Shown one piece after another: positions 44,254 to 53,315 of a stretch of DNA of 64,000 bases. The stretch's first letter is position 1. Each line of letters opens with the position of its first letter. The stretch comes from Algoriphagus alkaliphilus (GTDB lineage Bacteria; Bacteroidota; Bacteroidia; Cytophagales; Cyclobacteriaceae). The notes below the pieces were generated by a model. That model did not search any database and was not told the origin of the DNA. It saw nothing but the letters and a program-made list of their open reading frames with translations. Position numbers and translations under genes: made by a program. The DNA lies in contig NZ_FMXE01000004.1 of the NCBI RefSeq assembly GCF_900103735.1, positions 181,882 to 245,881 of the forward strand, given 5' to 3'.

Positions 44254-45003
44254 ATGTCACCCACCCTTTCTTACCTGATACTACTACTCCTGTTTTTTCA
44301 ACTCAATACCCACCAAATCCTTGCTCAGGAGATGAGGATCGTCTATACCTCAGAAACACTCCAAATCGGGCAAATCAGCACAAACACCTTCGTCCATATC
44401 AGTTATCTGAACACGAACGACTTTGGCAAAGTCGCCTGCAACGGGATGCTTGTCGTCCATGAGGGGGAAGCCTTGGTTTTTGACACTCCCGCCAATGAGG
44501 AGGCAAGTGTAGAACTGATCAACTGGCTGGAAAATGATAAAAAATCCAAAGTGAAAGGAGTGGTAGCTACGCACTTCCATTGGGATTGCCTTGGCGGACT
44601 GAATGAATTCTATGCCAAAAAGATCCCATCTTATGCCTCCACAAAAACCATTGAATTGGCAAAGGCCGCCGGATATCCCACTCCAGAGAAAGGCTTCAAA
44701 AAGAAAATGAATCTGAAAGTCGGAGACCTCATCGTAATCAATCAATTTATGGGGGAAGGTCATACCAAGGATAATTTCGTGGCTTACGTCCCATCGGACA
44801 AGGTGCTCTTTGGAGGATGCATGATCAAAGAATTTGGAGCGGGAAATGGCTACCTCGGAGATGCAAATGTCCCAGCCTGGCCAAGCACTGTGAGAAAGGT
44901 GAAATCAGCATTTCCTGAAGATATTCTTGTGATTCCGGGACATGGTAAGATCGGTGGAACTGAATTACTGGATTACACGATTGAGCTATTTGAGAAAAAA
45001 TAA
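44254..45003 (+). CDS. Subclass B1 metallo-beta-lactamase
   Basis: The 249-residue protein has a signal peptide (LSYLILLLLFFQLNTHQILAQ). The zinc site is complete: His107 and His109 with Asp111 in ATHFHWDCLGG, His170 in GEGHTKDN, Cys189 in LFGGCMIK and His230 in IPGHGK. The Cys ligand and the segment GDANVPAWPSTVRKVK are features of subclass B1. B1 enzymes hydrolyse beta-lactams, including carbapenems, in the periplasm. The ATG at 44254 was chosen because the signal peptide starts there. An in-frame TTG at 44209 lies within the terminator. Chromosomal and apparently native; activity is untested. Confidence 0.87.
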   Translation: MSPTLSYLILLLLFFQLNTHQILAQEMRIVYTSETLQIGQISTNTFVHISYLNTNDFGKVACNGMLVVHEGEALVFDTPANEEASVELINWLENDKKSKVKGVVATHFHWDCLGGLNEFYAKKIPSYASTKTIELAKAAGYPTPEKGFKKKMNLKVGDLIVINQFMGEGHTKDNFVAYVPSDKVLFGGCMIKEFGAGNGYLGDANVPAWPSTVRKVKSAFPEDILVIPGHGKIGGTELLDYTIELFEKK

Positions 45004-45353
45004 GGAAACAGAATCACCTTTGAATACGATCTGCGGCATTTTTGGCTAATCACAGTGTCTTCATTTTTTCAGCACTTTGGCAGGGCTCCTCTCCTCAAGC
45101 CAAGCTTTCAATTCAACAATAAGTAGAAGGTGTTTTTTGATTTATTCTTAAACCAAAGTTTAGACTTACTTTCAATCAAACTAACAAAGCCATTTCGCCT
45201 TTCCGGCCGTTTACAAACCTTTTAAAATGTCGCCAATCACAAAAGCTGCTATTAATTCCTCATTTATTCGGTCGGGGGAGATTCATCTTTTTTTGGATTG
45301 AAGGAAATGTGAAGTGTCGCCGGACCAGAAGGAAAATATTTGTTGCAATTCTT
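45004..45353. other. Intergenic region, no gene seen
   Basis: This is AT-rich sequence between the metallo-beta-lactamase and the AraC-like fragment. No repeats or hairpins of note. The region 45270-45353 may contain the promoter of the next gene. An in-frame GTG at 45309 precedes the chosen ATG, but the added residues are basic and not part of the domain. Confidence 0.4.
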
Positions 45354-45773
45354 ATGACCTTACACTACAAGAACCAACACCTGGAAGCGGAATTCTCCCT
45401 GATAGTGGAAAATGAGGCATTGAAAGCGTACTTTAATCGACCCGGTTACTTGCTAATCCTATGGAATTCAACCGATCATGCAAAGAACTTGATTTTGGAT
45501 AATCGGATTATCAGCGTGCTTTCCCAGCGAATTATTTTTTCAACCTCCAATCAAAAGGTAGACTTTGAGGACCACAGGTCAAACTGGGTTGCATTGGTTT
45601 TCAACAGGGCATTCTATTGCATTCACACTAATGACAGCGAAGTCAGCTGCAATGGATTGTTGTTTTTTGGATCTAATTACAGCCCGATATTGAGCATTAA
45701 TGCTGGGGAGAGGATAAAGTCTTGGATTGTACGATTTATTCCCCAAACAGCATTGGTTAATCTTCTGTCATAA
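45354..45773 (+). CDS. AraC-like N-terminal domain protein lacking the DNA-binding domain
   Basis: This 139-residue protein resembles the N-terminal cupin-like part of a Bacteroidota AraC-family group. The stretch FNRAFYCIHTNDSEVSCNGLLFFGS followed by SILSINAGERIKS is characteristic (the D/E-V-S-C-N-G-L-L-F motif). It ends about 25 residues later, where the linker and the two helix-turn-helix motifs would follow, and I found none downstream. It is either a truncated regulator or a stand-alone sensor. No neighbour supplies the missing domain. Confidence 0.6.
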   Translation: MTLHYKNQHLEAEFSLIVENEALKAYFNRPGYLLILWNSTDHAKNLILDNRIISVLSQRIIFSTSNQKVDFEDHRSNWVALVFNRAFYCIHTNDSEVSCNGLLFFGSNYSPILSINAGERIKSWIVRFIPQTALVNLLS

Positions 45774-45878
45774 AGTTCCTATACATACCCCTTCATGAGA
45801 GTATTCCTCCCTCTCCTCCCAAGCTTGAAATTCCAGACCATTTTGCAAGTCTGGAGCAGGTGATTAGTTGAGTAGTTT

Positions 45879-47294
45879 TTAAAGATTCGTCAGCACCACC
45901 CTCCGATACGCGGTTAAGGTGGGAGTTCCTGAATCCCGAATTTCCAAAATCAAATGAAGCTCCTGCCCCTCCCCTAACTTGGGCATCCGGAATTTGATTG
46001 CTTCTCCATAAGGATTGAAAATCTCCAAGTTACCGGAGAATCTTCCCGCTTCCCGATAGATCCACCATTTCAGCTGAATCTGATCTCCGTCCGGATCATG
46101 GCTTCCTTTTGCTGAAAGGATGACCTCTTCCCCGTCTTTGACTTTTGCCCTTGCCCAAGCTCTTCCTTCGTTTCCGTTAACAACAACAATTGGGTTATGA
46201 TTGGCTTTTTCAAAAGAATCAGCAATGTTCCAGTCCATTTTCGCAGCAAAATCATACTGAAAGGCATCCCGAAATCTCCAGATGGTTGCCTGATTGGAAG
46301 CTTCTTTTCGTCCATCAGGCAGCGTCACTTCATCCTGAGTGTCGATGGAAGAAGTCCAGATTTTATCCACTTCACCATAGGATTTCCAGAGCTCATACCG
46401 TCCTGCCCAGCCTCCCCAAGCCGGGCTTTTATACCAAGCCAAACCGTTTTGGATCAAGCCGATAAAAGAAGGCGTATCTCCCTCCATGATGTACTCGGCA
46501 GGCAAGTAATTGGCTCCCAATGGACCGTGATTATCCCGGATATTAGCCATTAGCCAAGGATTGTCCACCAGCTCAAACTGATACATCGGAGCATTTTTAT
46601 ACCATCGATCTCCACTGATTCCAGTCCAGGTCGCTTTGTAGTATTCCCGCCAGTTATCCCCTGCACTTGCATCGACGATGTAAAAAATCCCGGGAAAATT
46701 GTGTCGGATCCAAGGACCTGCAAAATCCTGATCGGAGATGGTGTAGACTCGGAGTTTTTCTACAAACTTCTTCAATCCTTCTTCAGATCGGGTATCTTTC
46801 ACCTTCCACAGCGCCTGCGCAAGACAATTGGCTCCACCCCAAACCGAGACCCAAAGTGGCCGATCGTCGGCTTTGTCCACGGCTTTGATCAGCAGTTCCG
46901 AACCCGGAGAATCCTTGCCCTCTCCCACTCCTTCCATGCTGAAAAGGGGCAAGTGCCGGGTGGTCACGCTTAGCAATTGTTCCATGCTAGGAAATCCTTT
47001 GGCATGCTTGTCCAGATTGGGCTTCACCTTTCCATAGTTCCGGATCAACTCCTCGATCTTATCCTGTCGCACCTGAGTCCTCAAGTGTGTAGAAGTCGTT
47101 GCTACGATTCCTTCGATGTCATATTCATTGGCATAGACCAGAAATCGAACCAAGGACTGTTGGTCGTCCGGCTCATTGGTGATGTCTGTCAGCACTAACA
47201 CCCGCTGCTTGACGGGTTCTTCGAAGGTCAGGGGTGTTTGGGAAAATGCAAATCCTGTAAGAAAACAAAAAATCAGCGTGATGAGATTTTTCAT
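45879..47294 (-). CDS. DUF1593 nucleoside hydrolase-like secreted protein
   Basis: The 471-residue product has a signal peptide (MKNLITLIFCFLTGFAFSQ), for which the ATG at 47294 is preferred over one 24 bases upstream. RVLVLTDITNEPDDQQSLVRFL holds the D-x-x-x-E-x-D-D calcium site of the nucleoside hydrolase fold. VSVWGGANCLAQALW, YTISDQDFAGPWIRHNFP and GANYLPAEYIMEGDTPSF continue it. The last 90 residues form a beta-sandwich (ILSAKGSHDPDGDQIQLKWW), as in polysaccharide-binding proteins. It probably cleaves glycosidic or nucleosidic bonds outside the cytosol. The substrate is unknown. Confidence 0.82.
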   Translation of the reverse strand: MKNLITLIFCFLTGFAFSQTPLTFEEPVKQRVLVLTDITNEPDDQQSLVRFLVYANEYDIEGIVATTSTHLRTQVRQDKIEELIRNYGKVKPNLDKHAKGFPSMEQLLSVTTRHLPLFSMEGVGEGKDSPGSELLIKAVDKADDRPLWVSVWGGANCLAQALWKVKDTRSEEGLKKFVEKLRVYTISDQDFAGPWIRHNFPGIFYIVDASAGDNWREYYKATWTGISGDRWYKNAPMYQFELVDNPWLMANIRDNHGPLGANYLPAEYIMEGDTPSFIGLIQNGLAWYKSPAWGGWAGRYELWKSYGEVDKIWTSSIDTQDEVTLPDGRKEASNQATIWRFRDAFQYDFAAKMDWNIADSFEKANHNPIVVVNGNEGRAWARAKVKDGEEVILSAKGSHDPDGDQIQLKWWIYREAGRFSGNLEIFNPYGEAIKFRMPKLGEGQELHLILEIRDSGTPTLTAYRRVVLTNL

Positions 47295-47614
47295 AGGTTT
47301 GGGGTTTGAGTATGGCATAAGTTAGGATTTCTGCCTCAAAAATTAAAAATAGACCTTTATTCAGGGAATCTGATTTCCTAAGAGTAGCAATTTTCAATTA
47401 CCAAACACCAATCTAAAACTGTACTTTTAGGGTGAGATTTTCAATTCCGACGGGCTTTGGAATTCTTTCCTAGCATCTCGAATTGATGCTCATTTTGCAC
47501 AAATCCCACCGATATTTTAGGGATAATCACCAATATTCCCCAACTTCATTCATCTCCTTAATCGAGAGGATCCAAACTCGTTTTGATTGAAAAATCGCCC
47601 TATCCGAACCCAAA
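47295..47614. promoter_or_regulatory. Divergent promoter region
   Basis: The 320-base spacer separates the DUF1593 gene (minus) and the FAD oxidase (plus). It is AT-rich and must contain both promoters. TTTTG words are frequent, but I cannot pick a single pair that fits the TTTG / TAnnTTTG rule with good spacing. Confidence 0.35.
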
Positions 47615-48985
47615 ATGGACAAAAGAACTTTTCTTAAAAACACATCACTTCTGATCGGAGGGGCTGCTTTTCATCCCATCCTAAGTTGCACTCCCAAAAA
47701 ACCTGTGGAAACTATCACACCTGAACGATTGAAAAACTGGGCTGAAAACTTTGAGTTCAGCACCTCCAATGTCCACTATCCTAAAACTGTGGAAGAAGTT
47801 GGCGATATAGTCCTGAAATGCGATCACTTAAGTGTTTTGGGCTCCCGACATTCCTTCAACCGGATTGCCGACAGCACAGACAACCTGATTTCCTTTCAGC
47901 ACTTGAATAAAGTAATCTCCTTGGATCGGGAAAAAAGTCAGGTGACCGTCGAAGGAGGAATAAAATACGGAGACCTTTCTGCCTACCTCCACGAAAACGG
48001 TTTTGCCCTGCACAACTTGGCTTCTTTACCACATATTTCGGTAGCGGGAACGATTGCCACGGCTACCCATGGTTCGGGCCTTGGCAATGGCAATCTTTCC
48101 ACCAGTGTAGCGGCCATCGAGTTTGTGAATGCCAAAGGAGAACTCGTCACGCTTTCACGGGATAAAGATCCCGAATTTTATGGTGCAGTGGTCGCTTTGG
48201 GAGGGTTAGGACCGGTCACGAAAGTGACTTTGGATCTCTTACCGGCTTTTGAAGTAGCTCAGGTAATCTACCTCAACATGCCCATGGAATCGCTGAAGGA
48301 TCATTTCAACGAAATCATGGGGGCAGGATACAGTGTAAGCCTTTTTATTGACTGGAAGAGTAATTCAATCGCTGAAGTTTGGGTGAAAAAGAAGCTCCTC
48401 CCGGGAGAAGAACCTGCGTTTCCGGAGGACTTATTCGGAGCTAAAAAAGCTACGGTAAAAATGCATCCGGTTCCTGATATGGATCCCGAGAGTTGCTCTG
48501 AGCAGCTGGGAGTAGCCGGACCTTGGTTTGATCGCCTTCCGCATTTCAAAATGGAATTCCAGCCCAGTGCCGGAAAAGAGCTCCAGTCGGAGTTTTTTGT
48601 TCCCCTCGAAAATGGCTACGAGGCGATTCTTGCCGTTTCGGAAATGGCTGAACAAATCAATCCCTATCTTTTCATTTCAGAAATCCGGAGTATCAAAGCG
48701 GATGAACTCTGGATGAGTACCTGCTATCAGCGGGATTCAATTGCAATTCATACTACCTGGAAGCAGGAAATTCCCGAGGTGATGGCTTTTTTGCCTCAAA
48801 TGGAAGGAAGGCTAAACCGCTTCAACCCAAGACCACATTGGGCCAAGTTGTTTACGATTCCATCTGAAACCTTACAATCACGCTATCCAAAAATTGAGGA
48901 ATTCAAGGCCCTGCTTAGCAAGCACGACCCAGAGGGCAAGTTTAGAAATGAGTTTCTTAATCGAACGGTCTTCGGAGTGAGTTGA
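47615..48985 (+). CDS. FAD-binding alditol/lactone oxidase
   Basis: This 456-residue oxidase has a Tat/lipoprotein-like start (MDKRTFLKNTSLLIGGAAF ... LSCTPKK). The FAD domain includes SVLGSRHSFNRIA, where His79 is the likely site of covalent flavin attachment. GGIKYGDLSAYLHENGFALHNLASLPHISVAGTIATATHGSG is the VAO-family signature. The C-terminus HDPEGKFRNEFLN fits the aldonolactone/alditol oxidase group (ALO domain). It would oxidise a sugar alcohol or lactone, with O2 or a cytochrome as acceptor. It lies 181 bases before two haem protein genes. Confidence 0.85.
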   Translation: MDKRTFLKNTSLLIGGAAFHPILSCTPKKPVETITPERLKNWAENFEFSTSNVHYPKTVEEVGDIVLKCDHLSVLGSRHSFNRIADSTDNLISFQHLNKVISLDREKSQVTVEGGIKYGDLSAYLHENGFALHNLASLPHISVAGTIATATHGSGLGNGNLSTSVAAIEFVNAKGELVTLSRDKDPEFYGAVVALGGLGPVTKVTLDLLPAFEVAQVIYLNMPMESLKDHFNEIMGAGYSVSLFIDWKSNSIAEVWVKKKLLPGEEPAFPEDLFGAKKATVKMHPVPDMDPESCSEQLGVAGPWFDRLPHFKMEFQPSAGKELQSEFFVPLENGYEAILAVSEMAEQINPYLFISEIRSIKADELWMSTCYQRDSIAIHTTWKQEIPEVMAFLPQMEGRLNRFNPRPHWAKLFTIPSETLQSRYPKIEEFKALLSKHDPEGKFRNEFLNRTVFGVS

Positions 48986-49166
48986 TCCAAAAACACCTAA
49001 GCAGAGATGATTCTGTTTGAAATATTATTTCGTTTTTAGCGATTTTTCTGTTCTATTTTCGCTTTTGATGATATTTCAACCCTATTTTCAATTGATTTTT
49101 TTTGGAAAAATTGATCTTTTCTAAAAACTTTTTGAAATTCCAGATATATCCCACAACTCACTCACT

Positions 49167-49559
49167 ATGAAAAAATTAACCTTCCTTCCGATGGCCGCAC
49201 TTCTCGGCCTCTTATTCTTTCAGGGAACCACCAAACCAGAGGACAAGGCTACCTCTTCTCACCTTGCTTTTTCCCCGGACATGCCGGCCAATATCAAGGC
49301 GATTGTCGACCAAAAATGCTACGGCTGCCACAATGCTGAGTCTAAAAATGAAAAAGGCAAAGCCAAACTGGATTGGGATGCCTTCGAAGCTTCTAAAAAG
49401 GCAAAGCAAATGGCGACAAAAGGCAAAATAGCCGAAGCCTTGGAAGCAGGCGAAATGCCCCCCGCTAAATTCCTGGAAAATAAACCGGAGGGAAAACTTA
49501 CCGAAGCGGAATTGGCAACCCTGCTGGAATGGAGCGCGGGCAAAAAGAAATCAAATTGA
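49167..49559 (+). CDS. Small secreted c-type haem protein
   Basis: The 130-residue protein has a signal peptide (LTFLPMAALLGLLFFQGTTKP). There is a single haem motif C-Y-G-C-H in IVDQKCYGCHNAESKN, with a likely axial Met in EAGEMPPAKFL. The C-terminal helix is LTEAELATLLEWSAGK. This layout is that of a monohaem periplasmic cytochrome. Its stop (TGA 49557-49559) overlaps by one base the start of the second haem protein gene. Together they could carry electrons from a periplasmic oxidase such as the one encoded upstream (inferred). Confidence 0.87.
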   Translation: MKKLTFLPMAALLGLLFFQGTTKPEDKATSSHLAFSPDMPANIKAIVDQKCYGCHNAESKNEKGKAKLDWDAFEASKKAKQMATKGKIAEALEAGEMPPAKFLENKPEGKLTEAELATLLEWSAGKKKSN

Positions 49560-50047
49560 TGAAGGGCTGGCAATACCTTTTGTCAGGGATTGTTTTGATT
49601 GCTTTAGTCATTCAATTAGTCCCAGGCGAACTGCCTTCCACGGAAATCAACAATCCTGGAGATCTGATCGAAAGTGGAATCGTAAGTATCGAAGTAGCAG
49701 GATTGTTGAGAACCTCCTGCTACGATTGCCATAGCAACGAGACCAAATTTCCCTGGTATTCTTATGTAGCTCCCTTTTCGTGGCTGGTTGCAAAAGACGT
49801 GAAGGATGCCCGAAAGGAACTCAATTTCTCTGTATGGCAAGATTACGACATGGTGGAAAAGCTGAAAAAGCTGGACGATATTTCCATAGAAGTGAGGGAA
49901 GGCGAAATGCCTATGCCCATTTACACGGCCATTCACACATCAGCCAAACTCTCCGATGCCCAGCGCCAACTGATTGTGCAGTGGGCTGAGGATGCAATGG
50001 ATATTGTGGTGGAAGAAGATGAGGAATCAGGACCTGAAGAAGGGTAA
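49559..50047 (+). CDS. Haem-binding domain protein (Haem_bd family)
   Basis: The 162-residue protein counted from the ATG at 49559 has an N-terminal anchor helix (YLLSGIVLIALVIQLVPG). The haem motif C-Y-D-C-H is in LLRTSCYDCHSNETKFPWYSYVAPFSWLV, the signature of the Haem_bd family. EGEMPMPIYTAIH follows with a possible axial Met, and then an acidic tail (VVEEDEESGPEEG). An alternative start at 49529 would overlap the preceding gene by 31 bases. The TGATG overlap favours 49559. Likely a membrane-tethered electron carrier paired with the preceding cytochrome. Confidence 0.87.
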   Translation: MKGWQYLLSGIVLIALVIQLVPGELPSTEINNPGDLIESGIVSIEVAGLLRTSCYDCHSNETKFPWYSYVAPFSWLVAKDVKDARKELNFSVWQDYDMVEKLKKLDDISIEVREGEMPMPIYTAIHTSAKLSDAQRQLIVQWAEDAMDIVVEEDEESGPEEG

Positions 50048-50115
50048 ATCAAACCTTCGGGGCTTGTTTTCCACCCCCATTAAATTCTGAATTCAGCGAC
50101 TTTTTCACTCATCCA

Positions 50116-50952
50116 TCATCCGGTTCTATCCAAGGAAATTCTGGAAAGAAAATCCTGTAAAAAGCCGTTGAATACTTCGGGCTGCTCAAGATTTGATACA
50201 TGCCCTGCTTTTTCGATAACCTGCAATTCGGCACCCTTAATGGCTTCCTGCATGGATTCTGACTGAGCAAGGGGAGTCACTTCATCTTCTCTGCCGCAGA
50301 TAATAAGTGTAGGGACAGAAATATCAGCCAGCGTTGAGCAGGTTTCTGAGCGGCCGGACAGCACTCTCAATCCCTCTGCGATAATATGCTGTGAATTGGC
50401 AGAAACGACCGCTTTTAATTCTTCTAACAATTCCTTCTTTTCCTTCAAAGAATCCGGGTGAAAAACCTTCTTCACAAAGCCTTCATTAAATTCTCCGGGC
50501 CCTTCTGCCTCCACTTTGGTGATTGCCTCTAGGCGTTTGGCAGTGACTTCATTGGAATCATTGATGCATTGGGTGTCGCACAGAATCAATGCTTCAAATC
50601 GATTGGCAAATCGTCCATGCGCATTGAGCGCAATATATCCTCCCATAGATAGCCCACAGACTATTGCTTTTTCAAAACCTAAAGCATCCATAAAATGGAT
50701 CAGATCATTACCAAAAAGATCAATGCTTAATGCAGACTCTTCATCAGTGGATTTCCCAAAACCTCTGATGTCAACTGCAATTACACGTTGCGATGAGGAA
50801 AAATACTCAAGCTGCACTTTCCACATCGACTTATCGAAGGGAAAGCCATGCAAAAAAATGATCGGAACGCTTCCTTCCCCCAGGTCATCATAGGAAATAT
50901 TGATGGTATTGACTGGCACAATCAAGTTGTATCCTTTGCTTGCAGTGTTCAT
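50116..50952 (-). CDS. Alpha/beta hydrolase
   Basis: This 278-residue cytosolic hydrolase has the oxyanion strand IIFLHGFPFDKSMW and VIAVDIRGFGKS. The nucleophile elbow GLSMGGYIAL has Ser in G-x-S-x-G, the acid is in LIICGREDEVTP and the final His is in EKAGHVSNLEQP. All three catalytic residues are present. The nearest relatives are esterases, lactonases or C-C bond hydrolases, and the substrate is not deducible. It is convergent with the haem protein gene upstream and has no operon partner. Confidence 0.85.
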   Translation of the reverse strand: MNTASKGYNLIVPVNTINISYDDLGEGSVPIIFLHGFPFDKSMWKVQLEYFSSSQRVIAVDIRGFGKSTDEESALSIDLFGNDLIHFMDALGFEKAIVCGLSMGGYIALNAHGRFANRFEALILCDTQCINDSNEVTAKRLEAITKVEAEGPGEFNEGFVKKVFHPDSLKEKKELLEELKAVVSANSQHIIAEGLRVLSGRSETCSTLADISVPTLIICGREDEVTPLAQSESMQEAIKGAELQVIEKAGHVSNLEQPEVFNGFLQDFLSRISLDRTG

Positions 50953-51588
50953 GACTAATTGGTTTTGATTATCAAGTACATGATTTTCAAATTGCAGTAA
51001 TCAAGCCAGCAAAGCATTTGGCAAATATTGAATTGACTTATTCATTTTGAAAAAAAAAAACGAAAGCTCCTTTTCACCGGGCAAATACTTGGAAAAAGCA
51101 AAATCCAAAATGAGGGACGCTGCTGCCCAATCTTAAAAAATCGTTTCCATTACCCTGAAATACAGTTTTACAAGGATTTAGAAAACTTACTTTCCGGATG
51201 ATACATTGTGAACTGATGAATTGATTATTTGATTATCCGCAATCCTGCCAGTAAGAAAGATTAGGCTATATAAAGTTGCGGATAATCGTCCACAGACGAC
51301 TGTCAACAGTCCACAGCTCGTTTTTTGGAACTTCAAACCTTATTTTATTTTGCTTCTGGCAAGAAAGCGGACATACATAATTGATTATTAGGCTAGAAAT
51401 TAATGTTCTCGATTTTTTGTCTAAATCCTTTTGAATAAAAAATACCGGTGAAAAGATCATTACCGAAAATGGGGTACAAACTGCCACTTTGAAGTGAAAT
51501 TTAGATTAAGAATTGGAGCAGCTAATCTATAAACCGGGCAATCTCTCCTATTTTAGCTTTTCGCTAATAATTTAACCCAGCTAATCAC
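50953..51588. other. Long intergenic region with a dyad hairpin
   Basis: There is no believable gene in these 636 bases. GATTATCCGCAA (51231-51242) and TTGCGGATAATC (51276-51287) are perfect 12-base inverse copies 33 bases apart, able to form a strong stem. The following stretch (GACTGTCAACAGTCCAC) is a further small palindrome. The rest is AT-rich. Confidence 0.5.
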
Positions 51589-52659
51589 ATGATAAAAAAA
51601 TCACTAATAGTCCTCTGTCTTTTAATCTGGTTTAGCCCTGTCTGGGCACAAAAAAAAACCAAACACCCAAAAAACATCATCCTGATGATCGGTGACGGCA
51701 TGGGCGTCTCCCAGATTTACGCCGGAATGGTTGGCAACTTCGGCAGTCTTCATCTCGAACAGTTTCCAGTCATCGGTTTTCACAAAAATCAAGCTTCAAA
51801 CGCCTTTGTAACTGACTCTGCAGCCGGTGCCACGGCTTTTTCCTGCGGTGTAAAAACGTATAACGGTGCAATCGGAGTTGACGCCAACGGTGAAGCCGTT
51901 CCGACGATCCTCGAAATTGCAGAACAAAATGGACTTGCTACAGGCTTGGTAGCCACCTGTTCGATCACGCATGCAACCCCGGCAAGCTTTATCTCCCACC
52001 AAGCTTCCCGCTCTCTGGATGAAAATATCGCCTTGGATTTCCTCAATACCGATATCGAAGTGTTTATCGGAGGAGGCAGGAAGTTTTTCGCAAATCGAAG
52101 CGATGGTTTAAATCTGGTTGATTCCCTGAAAAACAGAAGCTATCAAATCGCCAATACAATCGAAGAGGTGCAGCAGATCAAATCAGGAAAATTGGCAGCT
52201 TTCCTTGCCGAAGAGCAGCAGACCAAATTTTCCGAAGGACGGGGAGACGAATTGGTAAAATCAACCGAAGTGGCGCTGAATCTCCTGAAAACGAATAAAA
52301 AAGGGATGTTTCTAATGATCGAAGGCTCTCAAATCGACTGGGGCGGACATGCCAACAACACCAAATACATTGTGGACGAAATGATCGACTTTGACAATGC
52401 CATCGGTAAGGTTTTGGAGTTTGCGAAAAAAGACGGCAACACGCTGGTCATCATCACCGCAGATCATGAGACGGGGGGATTCTCCATCAACAAGGGAGAT
52501 ACCAAAACTGGCATGGTTGAGGGAAAATTCACCACGGGCAGTCATACCGGGGTGATGATTCCTGTTTTTGCCTATGGTCCGGGTTCTGAGAAATTTGCGG
52601 GATTTTATGAAAACAATGAGATTTTCCATAAGATGATGAATGCATTCCGGTTCAAGTAA
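51589..52659 (+). CDS. Alkaline phosphatase
   Basis: This 356-residue secreted phosphatase has a signal peptide (SLIVLCLLIWFSPVWAQ). The metal-binding start is NIILMIGDGMGVSQIYAG, and the phospho-accepting Ser77 is in VTDSAAGATAFSCG. THATPASFISH, MIEGSQIDWGGHANN and ITADHETGGFSI supply the remaining Asp/His ligands for zinc and magnesium. It releases phosphate from organic esters in the periplasm. It is shorter than E. coli PhoA (about 450), as usual for the PhoA-like group in Bacteroidota. A PHO-type control site was not recognised. Confidence 0.93.
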   Translation: MIKKSLIVLCLLIWFSPVWAQKKTKHPKNIILMIGDGMGVSQIYAGMVGNFGSLHLEQFPVIGFHKNQASNAFVTDSAAGATAFSCGVKTYNGAIGVDANGEAVPTILEIAEQNGLATGLVATCSITHATPASFISHQASRSLDENIALDFLNTDIEVFIGGGRKFFANRSDGLNLVDSLKNRSYQIANTIEEVQQIKSGKLAAFLAEEQQTKFSEGRGDELVKSTEVALNLLKTNKKGMFLMIEGSQIDWGGHANNTKYIVDEMIDFDNAIGKVLEFAKKDGNTLVIITADHETGGFSINKGDTKTGMVEGKFTTGSHTGVMIPVFAYGPGSEKFAGFYENNEIFHKMMNAFRFK

Positions 52660-52743
52660 TCGCTTTGATGCTATTTCTCGAGGGAAAAATTATCAAATCA
52701 CTCACAAGGAGAATCCAGCTCCCAGGTAAAGTTTAAAAAGTAA

Positions 52744-52774
52744 AAAAGCCTCGTTTTTCGAAAACGAGGCTTTT
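52744..52774. terminator. Bidirectional terminator between phosphatase and YceI operon
   Basis: AAAAGCCTCGTTTT and AAAACGAGGCTTTT form a 14-base stem with a short TCG loop. A-rich and T-rich flanks serve both convergent transcripts. Confidence 0.85.
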
Positions 52775-52778
52775 GAGT

Positions 52779-53303
52779 TTACATTCCAAGGTGAAGCTCC
52801 AAGTCCAGTTGATTTTCTACCTTGACCAGTCCTCCAAATTTGCTGGGTGGACTTAACTTGAGCATGTCAAAATTGAGAATCAAGTTGGCACTGAGGCCTT
52901 CCTTATTTTTTTCAAGAATGATATCCGGGAACTCCAGCTTTTGCCCCACCAAGTCTAGGACCATGGTACAATAAACCTTGCCTGATTTCTGTCGAAAATT
53001 GGAGACAGTTACCAAAGCATTTGGATATTCCTTTTCCTTCAGGGTAGCCCGAAAGTCATTGTTGAGGAGGAAATTTCCACAGGAGAAGCTTTTTACGGGA
53101 ATAATAAACTCCAATTTTCTGAGATCCCCTGTGGAATTTAATTTCAGCGTATCCTTCATACCCATCCGAGAGAAATCACAGTTGAACTTACCTAAGGTGG
53201 TGTATCCGCTTACCTGTATTCTTTGGTCGGTGATGATCAGTTCGCTTCTGTCCTGTGCCAAAGCTGAGAAGAAGAGAAAGATCATTAGGATGAGGACTTG
53301 CAT
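52779..53303 (-). CDS. YceI-like secreted protein (second YceI of the operon)
   Basis: The 174-residue product has a signal peptide (VLILMIFLFFSALAQ) and a YceI-like lipocalin barrel. It runs from ITDQRIQVSGYTTLGKFNCDF through LEFIIPVKSFSCGN and ATLKEKEYPNALVTVSNF to KLSPPSKFGGLVKVENQLDLELHL. YceI proteins bind isoprenoid quinones or other long lipids in the periplasm. The gene is the last of three, with 12 bases between it and the porin gene. It is diverged from the first YceI and lacks several of the standard motifs, so it may bind a different lipid. Confidence 0.75.
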   Translation of the reverse strand: MQVLILMIFLFFSALAQDRSELIITDQRIQVSGYTTLGKFNCDFSRMGMKDTLKLNSTGDLRKLEFIIPVKSFSCGNFLLNNDFRATLKEKEYPNALVTVSNFRQKSGKVYCTMVLDLVGQKLEFPDIILEKNKEGLSANLILNFDMLKLSPPSKFGGLVKVENQLDLELHLGM

Positions 53304-53315
53304 AATTTTGTTGAT

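Noticed and set aside
51266..51487. 73-codon minus-strand frame before the phosphatase
   Set aside because: It contains the typical non-coding word translated TVDSRLWTI and has no credible start context.
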